A stretch of DNA of 64,000 nt from positions 35,179,942-35,243,941 of the forward strand of contig NW_024042261.1 in NCBI RefSeq assembly GCF_014851395.1. Reading direction: 5' to 3'. Shown in pieces: positions 12,201 to 23,682 of this stretch. The notes beneath the pieces were generated by a model, which saw only the letters and a list, made by a program, of their open reading frames with translations, made no database searches and was not told the origin of the DNA. Source of the stretch: Micropterus salmoides (taxonomy: Eukaryota > Chordata > Actinopteri > Centrarchiformes > Centrarchidae). Within the stretch, counting starts at the first letter, position 1. The number at the start of each line of letters is the position of its first letter. Both the position numbers and the translations under genes were made by a program.

Positions 12201-15200
12201 CTCACATTCAATATATACGGTCAATATTGACGCTTAGCTGAAAACTGGCTTTATGATCAACCTTATAGGTAAGGTGTGTTTGAAGTTTGGCAACAGACAC
12301 TGTTTTCAAACCTATTTATGTCCAGGAAGAGGAGCTTGAGAGGGAGAAGCAGCAGCAGGTGGTGTTGCTCCAGGAACTAGAAGAGCAGAAGGCCAAATTA
12401 GAGCAGATGCTGATTGAGGCCCAGCAGGAGAGAGAACATCTGAAGGCTGCAGTGACCCAGGAAGTACCTATTAACCAAACGGAGGTAACTGTCCATGACC
12501 GGGAAGTCACCGCTGTTCCCCCTGGTCTAGCCACTGAGGTAGGCCCCTCTCATATTGTCTTAAATGGCAACTCACAATTATTTGATGTATTATTCTGAGT
12601 TAATAATCTGTGCCTGCTTGATAACAGATGTTTAAGGCTGCAATTTTATGCAGTCCAAATTATAGTATATGCCATTCTCAATAGTCCGGTTAAACTCTAA
12701 TGTTTGCAGGTATCTTTTAAGATATCCTATTTAGTGTAATATTTAATTAGTGTCAACATATTACAGTTGCTTCAGTCTTGATTAATTCTTACCTCCTCCT
12801 CCTGCACTCTACAGCTGTTGCCTCCTGCAGGTAAAGATGAACATACCAGAAGGATTAAAGAATACCAACAGCGGCTGCTGGAACAAAACAGGTGTGTTTC
12901 TAAAGCCTGAAGACAAACTTGACTTGATTATCCAGTCACTTTCACCACTTTAACATGCAGTTATTCTGAGCAGATGACACAACAATTCAACCATCATATA
13001 TAATGTTACTTTTAGGTTTTAGGATAGAGGGTGTCGAATGCTGGAAAGGATACTTTTACTTGAGGAACATTTGTGATATTTGGCTGTATGAATAAAATTG
13101 AACTGACCTTTTTATTTTATTTTAGAATTCACCAGAGGTCAGTAGAAGTTGCTCGCCAACGCCTGGAAGAATACCAGCGAGCTCTACAAATTCGTTACAA
13201 CATCACCGCCACATCGTTACTGCCCACTGTCGTGCCTCCAGGCCTCATTCACCCGTCTCTGCAAAGTGCTCAGTCTGCGCATCTTCCAACTCCTCTGCAA
13301 CTCCATACAAGTCGTGCAGTGCCGGCATTCACCCATGCCAAACCAAAAACCTCTGTGGAAGTTCCCACAAGAGAGTCTGACATGTTGTCCTCACTTCCCA
13401 GTCTTGCTGGCTCCAGTTTGATTGTTGGCTTCAATTTGCCGCCGGATGAAGTACAATCTATTTCGAACAGTTCCAGGGAGCAGAGACCAGCTGCCACCAC
13501 CTGGTTGACTGACAAAATAATGGAGAGAGTAACAGAGCACCTTCCAGAGAGAGCGAGACTCACTTCGGTCAATACACAGCGACTGCCTTACAAACACTTT
13601 ACAACACATCACTCAACCAGCATCCCTCTCCAGCCAACCTCCAATTCTATCCAAGCCGTTAGCCCGAGCATCAAACATGATGCACCTCTGGTTCCACAAC
13701 ATGCACCTGTTAAGCCTGGGACCTTGCTGCACGGCTCCCTGCAAACTGGATCCTTAAGCTCCAGAGAGGACGACATGGAAGTCCAGAGACGAGAGCTGCA
13801 GGAAGTCCAGAGACGAGTGCAGGAACAGAGGGAGGCACTGCACTTGAGGCAGCAGGCAGAGGAGAGGCAGAGACGAGAGCTGCAGGAAGTCCAGAGACGA
13901 GAGCTGCAGGAAGTCCAGAGACGAGAGCTGCAGGAAGTCCAGAGACGAGAGCTGCAGGAAGTCCAGAGACGAGAGCTGCAGGAAGTCCAGAGACGAGAGC
14001 TGCAGGAAGTCCAGAGACGAGTGCAGGAGCAGAGGGAGGCACTGCACTTGAGGCAGCAGGCAGAGGAGAGGCAGAGACGAGAGCTGCAGGAGCAGAGGGA
14101 GGCGCTGAGGCAGCAGGCAGAGGAGAGGCAAAGACAGGAGGTGGAGATGGAGCAGATGAGACAGCAAAAAGAGACGCTGCAGGCTCTGATTCATACTGAT
14201 GCGCAAGTAAGTGAGGGGACTGCCTTGGTGTCTGTTACAGTAGACAAATCGTAGTTTGTTTGTAAATCTAAGATAAAACAGCAGAACAAAGTAATGGGTG
14301 CACAGATTTTATTTTCTGAATACTGAGCAATGATGTGAAATTACTAAACCTGAACTGTATTTAATCTAAATACACTATGAGGGTTTCTACACTTGAACTG
14401 AGCTCAGGGAGTCTGACTCTCCTTTAATGACTGTGTGTGTGCGCACGCTGTCTGTGTGGAGTGAGTATTTAACAGTGTAATTCTGTGTAGTGTGGGTGGG
14501 TGTGTGTGTGTGTGTGGGGGGGGGGTTGCCTGCCTGTCTGTCCATATGGAGTGAATGTGCATATAAAAGTGTAATTCTGAGTATGTCTTTGTGTGGAAAG
14601 GTTTGTTTCTGTATTCTGAGCAATGATGTGAAATCACTGGACCTGAACTGTATTTAATCTATATACATTTTATGAGGGTTTCTACACTTGAACTGAGCTC
14701 AGTGAGTCTGTATAAATTAATATTATATTCATATACTGAATACAAATTTAAGTCATTTCACTACAGATAAACTGCTTTACTAAAAGGAAAAAGTGTGACT
14801 GTCTAGACTGCTGAACATTTAAAATATGTCTCTTTAAAATGAGTTGATTTAAATCACTTCAGTTTTGTATATCTCCTTTTTATGGCATGTATGTCGGTCT
14901 GTACATAGGCCTCCTGATTCTGGAGAAACGACAGTATGAAGTAATTAGTGGAGAGACCCCCATCCCAAGCTGAAATGTTTGTGGTCTCCTCATTTTGTGA
15001 CGCAACTCTGCTGAATTGCCCTTTTTGAATATTGTGGCAGAATTACAAGACATGAAAACAACTTTCTTGATGTATTTGTCATCCACAGCCAGTTACAGAG
15101 GCTGCCAGTGAAGTGTTGGTTTCAGAGAACATCGGTCAGATCCGCCTCAAATTACTTGCGTCTCTGCTGAGGGCAATAGAGGAGACTAATGGAGGAACTT

Positions 15201-18200
15201 TATCGCACCTAGAAGACCCCCAGGAGAAAGATGGCTCCCCTCAACAGCCGCCATCTAACAGTGGTGACATGGGTAAGTAACACGTTAGATAGTTTGGTTT
15301 ATTTTACTTTTTTTCATCTTTGAGACAGTTTCATAATTTTGGAAAATTGTTTTCTTACTAAATTACCCTTTTTCTATTTGTGATCTTGTGAAAATATCCT
15401 GCTGATCTGAAGTGCCATGTTGTTTCGTTAATTGGATGAATTTACACATTTAAACTCCAACTTATAAAACATGTTGTTTTTAATTATCTAGTGGCATTAG
15501 AAGGCATTACTGTAGTTTTTAATTAGTGTTATGCATCAATATCCCTATCACTGGGAATTAAAGGCACTATAAATCACTGCAGTTTCATTAAAATCTGAAC
15601 TTTTATTTAATTTTCCATAAGATCCCATTTCTCAGAGCAACGTTCCTGCTCGACCTGCCCCAGAGTCGGTCCCTCCTTCAGGACACCACCTCCATCCTCG
15701 AGCAGCAAAGCCCCCGGTGACTCGCGTCAGGCTCGGCATCCCGGAGATGATGACTGAACAACATGAGCTCAGTGCTATTCAAGAAGTGGAGACGCCGGTC
15801 AACACCAGCCAAGTTGCAGGTCAGCTTAGTCCCAGAAACACATGAATAACGGACCGTTTTATTACATGCCCAAACTAGCTATGGAGAGGAATATCAGTTG
15901 ACTGGATTGTTGGCGTTTCCTATCTCCAGGCCCAGAGGAGAGTGTGATGGTTCCTTCACACAGTGTTGCATGGGATCTGCAGGAGGAATCGGAATCATCT
16001 GTGTCCTCTGACAGGACTCTGCAGACACCCTCTTGGTCCAGCAGTGGGCAGCAGACTGCTGAAAGGACAACCAGCTCTGGGGCGAGCTCAACGAGATCCA
16101 ACCATCTCATCTGGAGAGAGAGGCTGTTGATGGGGGCAGGAACCTCTCCAGAATCCTCAGAGTCTGGTATGTAGAGGGTTGGTGAAGAGTGGTGAGATGA
16201 GGAATACAAATGTGAGAAAATGGTTGTATTTGATTAGAAAATAATAGATTGAAAATTAAGAAATTTCCACTTGGTTGGAACTTTGTTTTCCAGATTCAGT
16301 CCTGAGAATATTCTCACCGCTTTCCTCCGACTCTGGGAGAGGAGCAGATTACTCCGGTCCTGGAATCACAAGCTACAGATCCCCCACAGAGGTAACCGAT
16401 GCCAGCTGAAGATGTACAACTATAACTTGTGATTTATCCTATGCAGTTCCAATTTTAGTAATTGTGCCCACGTGTTAACATCGTTCTGTACAAACACATG
16501 CATTTCATTGCATAATGGCACAGCGTCTTCTGCATTTTAATACTCTGAGATTCACATGTTGTGGATCAATGATGAAAATTAGCCAAATCTGAGCATTATC
16601 TGCCTCAGCCTATGATTATGCCAGAGAAGCTTTTTCTGTCTGTATGGAGTGTGTGTGTGTGTGTGTGTATGTTTGTGTCTGTAAACTGAGCGATGATGTG
16701 AAATTACTTTACCTGAAGTGTATTTAATCTAAATACATTTCATGAGGGATTCTACACTTGAACTGAGCTCAGGGAGTCTGACTGTCCTTTAAGTGTGTGT
16801 GTGTGTGTGTGTGTGTGTGTTCTGTATACTGAGCAATGAAGTAAAATTACTGGACCTGAACTGTATTTAATTTAAATACATTTCATGAGGGTAGGCAATA
16901 GCATGATTAATTTAGAAAAAGAAGACTGCTGAAAATTAAAATGACAAAAAAATAGAATGCGTCTTAAAATGTTTTGAAGAAATTTGAATCACTCCAGTTT
17001 TGTCTATCTCCACTCTTCATGTGTGTCAGTCTGTACATAGGCCTCCTGATTCTGACTGCCTCTCCTCCACCACCATCTCCACCGGCAGCTACATCACCAC
17101 CGATCCGGAGCAAAACTTAAACACTGGTGAGGGACAGCAGAAGCGTCTTGTTCCTGATTTTGACCATGTGGTTGATATGCGCTGTGAATTTTGTGCATTC
17201 CAGCAATACAAAAAACATCAGAAAAGTATCCTGTGCAGCTTTTACAGATGGAACTGAAGTATTTAGATCATTTTACCAACATTTAATAGAGAATCTGACT
17301 CTGTACCCTTTTTTTAATTGTAAACATTACTATGGGACCTGTTGGAATATGCTTCAGTTCTGCAGGCAGTTGGACCTGTTGGCTGCTGCTGTATATTAAT
17401 GTGGTTTGTTATGTCTGTGCATCTTAAAGGGGACAATATGAGGTACAGTACATGGGACCTACACTTTATATACTCTAGGCAGCGTGCTAGTTGTGTGTGT
17501 AACTTTTGTTATACCCTAAATCTGCTCTCCTGTCTTTACCCACCTCTTCATTAGATAAATCCCCGCCCCTCAGACGTGCAGAACAAGGACGAGGAGCAGG
17601 TTTACTCAACGACTCCTCTCCATCTGGTCAAAGCGTCTGTATTAATGATGGTTCGGCTGTAGACTCTGTATTTAATGACAGCAGCATCCAGCGCATTATA
17701 GACCGATACACAAGGGAGCTTAACATCTCCCTCAGCACCACTGGGAAAACCACAGGTATGTTACACATACTGCACACATTTATACCAAGAATACCCCCTC
17801 TCTCTTTTATTTGGCAGATTGATAGCAGTCGTCACATCTGTGCCCTGGCATTACTTTGCTGCCATGCTTTTAAACACATTGGCAAGTGAGAGAGTACAAG
17901 TTCAGCGTTGGAAGTTTGTACTACATGTCCTTTTCACACCTGGCAAATCGCTGTGTGAAATGGATGTTATTAGCCGTACTACCAGAATATCTTCATAAAG
18001 TTTCTTGTTTATCTGCAGACACTGAAGGCTCATATGTGGAGGAACATGACTCTTTAGTTTCTCAGCAGTCTTTGGTTCGAGTTGCAGAGGAGGGAGAGGA
18101 GGATGAAGGCTCTACTGATCGTCATTCTCTTCCCTCAGACGCAGCAGGAGCACAGAGGAGGAGCCTGGTCAGTGCCTCACAAACCACAATGTTTTACCTT

Positions 18201-21200
18201 GTAACACTGCAGTGGCCACTTGAGAAAATATTAAGTTAACAACAAACTTGTACTTAAAGGAATTATAAACTGTACAGTATATGGCTTGCTGATTGAGTCG
18301 ATCATGTTACTTGAGCTGGCAGCTCTGAACAGTTTGACGCAGTTTCTCTGGTGTATTTTCCATTTTATTTCACACTTCAGAATCCGCTTTAGTGGCCAAG
18401 TATGTGTACACATACAAGGAATGTGACTCCAGTTGAATGTTACAATGTCCCAAGAACTAAACTCAGCAAAAAAAGAAACGTCCCTTTTTCAGGACACTGT
18501 ATTTTAAAGATAATTCTGTAAAAATCCGAGTAACTTCACAGCTCTTTATTGTAAAAGGGTGTCTTCCGTGCTTGTTTAATGAACCATAAACAATTGATGA
18601 ACGTGCACCTGTGGAACGTGCAGACGGTAGGCAATTAAGGTCACAGAAATAGAAACTTAGAACACTAAAGAGACCTCTCTACTGACTCAGACAGATGCCC
18701 AGGGTCCCTTCATATTTGCGTGAACATGCCTCAGGTATGCTGCAAGGGGGCAGTAGGACTGCCGGTGTTGCCAGGGCAATAAACTGCAATATCATTTCAG
18801 TTACTAACATTTCTGTGAAACTTTGTTCAGTTTATGTCTTAGTTGATTAATCTTTTTATGTTCATACAAATATTTACTTGTATATGCATTTACACTGAAA
18901 ATGAAAAGCAGTTGTAAGTGAGAGGACGTTTCAGTTTGTGCTGAGTATATTTACAGGAAGAAAGAAATAAACCTACAGGTTATAACTTACATTCGTCAGT
19001 TCTAAGATTTTTTTTTCCTGGAAAATACCAGCCTTCAGTTTATTTGTTTTTGCTATAGGAATGGGACAGTACAGTGAATACAAATTTGGAGCGCATCCCA
19101 TGCGAGGACCCTTCACTGGCTGAGGACCAAGAGCAGGACTCTTTCAGACCTCTGATTGGTCAGCTGATGGATCAGTCATCCTGTCTCGCTGCCGATCACA
19201 GGGACTCGGCCATGGAACAACTGGTCGGTCATCCATCAGCTCAGTCGTCCATGATTGGTCAGCAACCAGGTCCGCCGGTTTCGGTGAGCTTGGATCAAGC
19301 TGGATGGGACTCCACTCTGAGTCGGATGATTGGTCGACTCTCCCATCAGTCCAGCTCTCATTGGCTGAGTGGTGGGCAGGACTTTTATGCAGGCCAGCTG
19401 ATGGGTCAGATGGCGTCAGAGCAGTCGACCACATGGCTGGATGGAAGTCGGGAGGAGAGCCGGATGAGACCACTGGTTGGGGAGCTGGACGAGTCTGCTG
19501 GCCAGCACAGTGGAAGCTCAGGTAAATTGGATTGTATGGGGTAACTGAAATGTGCACTACGGTTTCAAATTATTAGTGGACTATAAGATTGACAATGACC
19601 AGTTGTCAGTGTTGTTACACAATTAATTGATACATGGAAATTAATTCATCAAATGACAGTGAATCCTCATATCACGTAGCTCAGTATGCAATTAGTACAG
19701 CTGAATTCAAATTGTGATAAAATGATTTGCCCTGAGCTACTGCAGTAACATTGCCTGCACTGCCAGTTTATATCAACATATGTAATGACTTCTCTCAGTT
19801 GTCTCACATGTCCACTATGGTCAGGTTTGACATGCTCATTCAATTTGAGATTATTGTTGTGATTTGGCGCTATATAAATAAAAGAGCAGGTCTAGACCGT
19901 ACTCTGTGATATTATTGAAAGAAATCTATCAACTTTCTGAAAGTTTAACATCAACTCATCTACGGTTTGTAGATGAAAGGACCCATGTGGATCTTGGTGT
20001 CTCAACTGAGGCCAGTGTGCCGTCATACCCAGTGTTGCCTCCTGAAGCCTCGTCGCACAGTGCCTCGGGTGTGAATCCACATCCACAGGACCAGACACTG
20101 CAGAACCAAACCAGTCCAATGGACCTGGACCCGGAGAGGACTGAAGGTGAGGTGTTAAATGTTCAGGTAATTACAGCCAATTTCAAAATAACCCAAGACA
20201 TTATGCTGGTTAAATAAGAGGGGTATATTCTCATCATGCACAATATGTATATCTACAGAGCAGAAGGGAGTTACAAACTTAATTTCACTTTCCTTGCTGT
20301 AATGTGAGTGACAAATCTACTTTCTACAGTCTGTTTGTAGCTCAAGAGAAAGTTTAACTTGGGGAACCACTTATGTTTAAGTCTTCTATCTTGTATTTGC
20401 ATGTTTATTTCTTACACTTTTTCTTCTAACCTTAACTGTGCGTTATGTGCATGTTTATTCCCATTTTCAGTGTTTCCAGGTTCAGACTCATTCCACCCAC
20501 TACTGGCTGAGGTCACTCATAATGAAACAGCAGAACCCTCCATGATATTTCACCTGCCAGATCACGACGTGCCTCCGTCTCCTGAAGGACAGCCAGCCAA
20601 CGGGGAACGCAGTGTTTCCACACCTTCTGAAGAGTTTGAGACCCACGATGATTCTTCTGTTGAGTCTGAACAGTCTCCTGAGCGCCTTAGAACAGAGCAT
20701 CCTTCCAGCTGCTTGAACGCTTCCCCTGCCTTACATGAATCTTTCTCCCAGCTCATCACCTCCCAGCACAATATCCATGAATCTGTTGTGGAGCTAACAG
20801 CTCTGAGTCTGTCAGCTTTAACCTTGTGTGATGCACCTACTATGAGCGTGCCGCAGCCAGATGGAGTGGGTGCAGATAGAAGCTGCATTTCTAGAAGACA
20901 AGGAGATGCAGTCCCATCCAGCGGTCTCTGTGATAGAGAACTGAAGTCTGGGCAGGGTTCAAACCTGACAAATGCAATTCCTGTCTCAGAGAAGATATTG
21001 GTACGATCACGTGTTTTTGTTCACCTTGATAAACTTTGAAAAAGCATCATGTCTGACCGTTGAGGTGCTAAATAAGGCAACACTACGTAGTTTGGTCATG
21101 CCTCCTATTTCTTTTTTTTTTTACTTTTATATCTTGTGTGTTATGTCACTGGCTGAGTTGTGCACTAGTCATTTCTCCCGGTTATCAGGAAGCTGCCAGT

Positions 21201-23029
21201 GAGAAGGGAATCCTGGAGCAGTCAGAGATAACACTGGTGAGTCTGACCGATACCACATTGCAGGACCAAGAGACCATCACTGATGAGGAAGGACAGAAAG
21301 GCCAAGAGACAGAGGTGACTGTACGGTTATGAAAATGTCATGACTTGGTTTCAGCAGCAGGTGTCTTTCTGATCTTTGAACCCAAACCGTGTCTTCTATA
21401 GGGGTCAGAATCCACGTTACCTGATGAGACTCCGGAGGACAAGAACCAAACGCAACCAGGTAACATCACATCTGCTGCAGACTAAATATATCTAGCTGAA
21501 ATATAACGTTAGGAGTGCTGCATGGGCGAGATTGCTGCTTCAGATTTAAATATGGATGTGATCAGCAACAAAAAAGAAACACTACTCAAACTAATTAAAC
21601 AATCTTTGAATGAGCCTTCCGGTTTCCTTCCCCACATTCAGTGACACTCCTGGAGTTTCAGTGGGGTCCCAGCGGAGGCCTGGAGGAGGTCTGCCAGCAG
21701 AAGCGCAGAGCTTTGCTCCAGAGATCATCCCAAAGGGTGGAGGAAATCAAGGCCAAACGGGGTCTTGCCAAGACTCAACCTGAGATCCAAGCCCCATCTA
21801 AAGCCAGAGAGCAGTCTAAAACTAAGGACTCCAAATCAGTTACCTGTAAGTCAAAGACTAAGTCGGACCACCAACACAAAACTAATACCAAGTCAAAGGG
21901 AGAACAGGCTGAGCAGCATCAAACGGAGAAATCTGGCTTCATCAAGCAGAAGAGGCCCCAGCTTCCTCCTCCAGGTATCTCAACTTTACACTATTGGACA
22001 CTTAAAGTAACACGAGCACTACATTTGTATTTATACCCACTGAAAGTGTGAATAAACAACCGGTCAGAAAAATAGATTGTGTACTAAATAGACAATCAGC
22101 CACTCGGAGCTGTGTATTAGACCCTGTTCTACTATTACTGCAAAGTTAATGAGGATAAAGTTCAGGTCACGATGTATTGAGAGATAACTTCAACAAAGAG
22201 GAACTATACAACTCTGGTTTTGCTTTTGTTAAGTGCAGCATAATGATATTTAACTATTAATCTGAAATCAATTATTTATCTGTACTGTGCTTTCTAAGAA
22301 TGCCTACCCCAAAATGTCAAAGTTGTAAACGGTGCGCTCGATTTAGGATGCCAATACTTTCACTGCCATGACACACTATTGGCTCTTTGTTATTTCTGTC
22401 TTGAGCAAAATAAGAACTTAAGCCTCCTCTACACGTAATCCATAAGTCAGTGCCTTGTAAAGTTGTCAACAACTGTAGCAGAGGCATTAACCTACTGCAA
22501 CAATCTGCGTAACAAATGTTCTTTGTCCCCTCAGTGAGTGATTCCAGGCTGACAAAAGTGGATGAGGTGAAGATCTGCACAACTGAGCAAAGGAAACAAG
22601 ATGTTTCCAAGATGCACCAGAGAACTCAGAGGTACTACTAAAACTATTTTTTTTTTAAACATGTACACTGTAAATGTTTATCTGTATTAGTATACACCAA
22701 AGCAGAGGTGGCTCTGAATGTTTTTCAGCCACAGATTAAGAAGAGTCATTTGTTTTAAATCTAAAACATGTGCTTCTGCAGACTGTATGAGCAGCTGGAG
22801 GAGGTGACGCATCAGAAAGCAATCAGGAGTAGACAGGAAGTTTATGCAAAAAACCGACTGAAGGCCAAGGAGTTCCACCAGGTAAAACAATGAGTGTCTG
22901 AGAAGTTTTTAAAGACAATATGCTAATTGAAGAACTGCGGGCACCAAACGTTTAAAAAATAAAAAATTCTCTCTCTCTCTCTCTCTACAGAAAACCTTAC
23001 AGAAGCTTCGTGCCAAGCAGAATCAATAG
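6226..23029 (+). CDS. cep295: Centrosomal protein of 295 kDa
   Basis: CEP295 acts at the centriole wall in centriole-to-centrosome conversion and microtubule stability. Coding exons: 6226-6324, 7095-7295, 7467-7591, 7686-7779, 8476-8589, 8677-8817, 9252-9435, 9657-9815, 10040-10255, 10585-10682, 12326-12538, 12815-12891, 13126-14206, 15089-15272, 15622-15819, 15930-16166, 16294-16391, 17030-17126, 17555-17755, 18019-18167, 19059-19521, 19973-20146, 20471-21000, 21189-21314, 21402-21459, 21642-21974, 22535-22631, 22782-22881, 22991-23029. Phases close throughout, giving 1,961 codons (human about 2,600). The N-terminus (MKRKVARLRLSPNEEARII) and C-terminus (NRLKAKEFHQKTLQKLRAKQ) match the family. 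It is coiled-coil rich in the first half. LSAIQEVETP (exon 15) and GILEQSEITLVSLTDT (exon 24) are conserved landmarks. Exon 5 start at 8476 was chosen because it alone keeps frame. Exon 13 holds a minisatellite. The middle is poorly conserved, so individual exon edges there are less certain. Confidence 0.95.
7780..8475. other. cep295 intron 4, nothing recognised
   Basis: An intron of about 700 bases with AT-rich sequence. No gene, RNA or repeat was recognised. A decoy acceptor near 8400 leads into a frame with a stop, which is why the later acceptor at 8475 is preferred. Confidence 0.5.
10794..11183. mobile_element. hAT-like MITE in cep295 intron 10
   Basis: About 390 bp bounded by imperfect inverted ends: agagccctactgat on the left and the complement of 'atattggttgggctct' on the right. 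The flanking 8 bases are tgtgtact and tgtgtcct (7 of 8 identical), as expected for an 8-bp hAT target duplication. Internal phrases (ccaatattatcagccaatat; gtccaccagagggc) match a common fish non-autonomous family. There is no transposase. Confidence 0.7.
10909..10921 (+). promoter_or_regulatory. CTCF core-like motif carried by the MITE
   Basis: CCACCAGAGGGCA on the plus strand fits the first 13 positions of CCASYAGRKGGCRS. It lies inside the hAT-like MITE at 10794-11183, so it was probably brought in by the element. Binding is not shown by sequence. Confidence 0.35.
11266..11563. mobile_element. Second hAT-like MITE in cep295 intron 10
   Basis: The left end tagggatgaacaatta and the right end atcgttcagcccta form imperfect inverted repeats of the 'TAGGGCTGAACGATTTT' type common in fish. 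The interior shows 'atatcatatcgcaatttcaa'. The flanking 8 bases match at only 5 positions, so the exact ends are less certain. Non-autonomous, about 300 bp. Confidence 0.6.
11564..12325. other. Rest of cep295 intron 10, nothing recognised
   Basis: Unique-looking sequence between the second MITE and exon 11. A purine-rich stretch near 11930-12060 could be read as an exon, but it has no consistent splice phase with its neighbours. No known element recognised. Confidence 0.4.
13781..14112 (+). repeat. Coding minisatellite in cep295 exon 13 (24-bp unit, QRRELQEV)
   Basis: A 24-base unit encoding Q-R-R-E-L-Q-E-V is repeated six times in a row (about 13872-14015), nearly identical at the nucleotide level. 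It is flanked on each side by a copy of a longer module encoding QRRVQEQREALHLRQQAEER. The unit length is a multiple of three, so copy-number change keeps the frame. The product is a charged, Q/E/R-rich coiled coil. The near identity of units points to recent expansion or homogenisation. Confidence 0.9.
14321..14925 (+). repeat. Intronic duplicate of the cep295 exon 18 upstream region
   Basis: This stretch of intron 13 carries two copies of a unit of about 90 bases (14321-14414 and 14611-14708; gagcaatgatgtgaaat ... gaactgagctcag). These are followed by a copy of the 3' end of intron 17 plus the first bases of exon 18 (14850-14923; shared 'tctgtacataggcctcctga'). The matching region is 16681-17060. 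In the intronic copy the acceptor AG is changed to GG (14895-14896), so it cannot splice as exon 18 does. Confidence 0.75.
16681..17029 (+). repeat. Partner copy of the cep295 intronic duplication
   Basis: Two more units of the 90-base intronic repeat (16681-16780 and a partial one at 16823-16892), separated by a GT microsatellite, lead into the working exon 18 acceptor (gtgtcag, ending 17029). The order of blocks is the same as at 14321-14925, indicating a segmental duplication inside the gene. Confidence 0.7.
18370..18440 (+). repeat. Fragment of a dispersed repeat shared with the snRNA units
   Basis: 'cagaatccgctttagtggcc' followed by 'aagtatgtgtacacatacaa' matches a repeat also seen at 39229-39290 and 46431-46500 (cagaattagctttattgcca ... 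acacatacaaagaatttg). This is a frequent fish interspersed sequence; its class was not determined. Confidence 0.45.
18461..18946. mobile_element. Internally deleted Tc1/mariner element in cep295 intron 20
   Basis: The left end actcagcaaaaaaagaaacg and the right end cgtttcagtttgtgctgagt are inverted repeats, with TA dinucleotides at the edges. The interior begins with the well-known fish Tc1 leader (accataaacaattgatgaac; gacggtaggcaattaaggtc; gatgcccagggtcccttcat) and then jumps to the 3' end. The transposase is missing, so this is a non-autonomous deletion derivative of about 485 bp. Confidence 0.85.
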
Positions 23030-23085
23030 TGATTAACATTGAATGTTACTTTTATATATTTAATTTATTTTGTAAAGTTTTTACC

Positions 23086-23091
23086 AATAAA
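23086..23091 (+). terminator. cep295 polyadenylation signal
   Basis: A canonical AATAAA lies 57 bases after the cep295 stop codon. Cleavage would fall near 23105-23115, giving a 3' UTR under 100 bases. cep295 and ech1 are convergent here, with about 570 bases between the signal and the ech1 stop. Confidence 0.8.
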
Positions 23092-23109
23092 GCATTTTAT
23101 AATCTACTT

Positions 23110-23682
23110 CTTGTACTCAAGTTTTGCAGACTGGATCATAGAACTTCTGTTGCAAAACTGTTTGCAATTAATGGGTTAGACATTTTCAAATCGGTCAACG
23201 CTAACTTTAATTTCTTTAATGAGAAACATTCATGAATTAATTTACAGATATACAAAACTAGCTGTTAAGCACGAACTGAAAAACAAATCCACAGCTGTAC
23301 ACAAGATGTTCCACATGGTCAGTTTAGCTTTAGATCCTGTTTCAAGTGCACATTCCTGCTGAAGTGTGAAGTTCACTGTCACACTTAATTTAATGATCCA
23401 ATGTTGATTCTTAAGTATCAATGAGGGTGGAAGTATAGTATCCTGTTGGCATTTTGATAACAGGATAGTATAGGTGTAAACCAAACAATAAGACAGAACT
23501 TGGAAACAAACTCCAAAAAGCAAAAGCCTCAATATTTCGTAAGTGGTTTCAAGCCTCCGTCTGCCTTGTTACCTCATCCTCAAAGTGCCACAAATTCTAG
23601 ATAAAGAATCATGTTTCCCTTTCCCACAATAAGGCCATAATGAAGGCAGCTTTTGTTAAATCTGAATTGGCCTCAGTGAGTT
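23110..23682 (-). other. Convergent cep295/ech1 gap and ech1 3' UTR
   Basis: No gene is seen between the cep295 polyadenylation signal and the ech1 stop codon. The ech1 3' UTR on the minus strand must lie here. An ATTAAA (minus strand, 23399-23404) is a possible polyadenylation signal, about 280 bases past the stop. Confidence 0.45.

Noticed and set aside
13860..14020. Regular 24-base repeats as a CRISPR-like array
   Set aside because: There are no spacers; the repeats are contiguous, in frame in a eukaryotic exon.
13710..14206. Long minus-strand open frames over cep295 exon 13 (leucine/alanine-rich)
   Set aside because: They are antisense shadows of the 24-base coding minisatellite; a repeat whose length is a multiple of three keeps all frames open.
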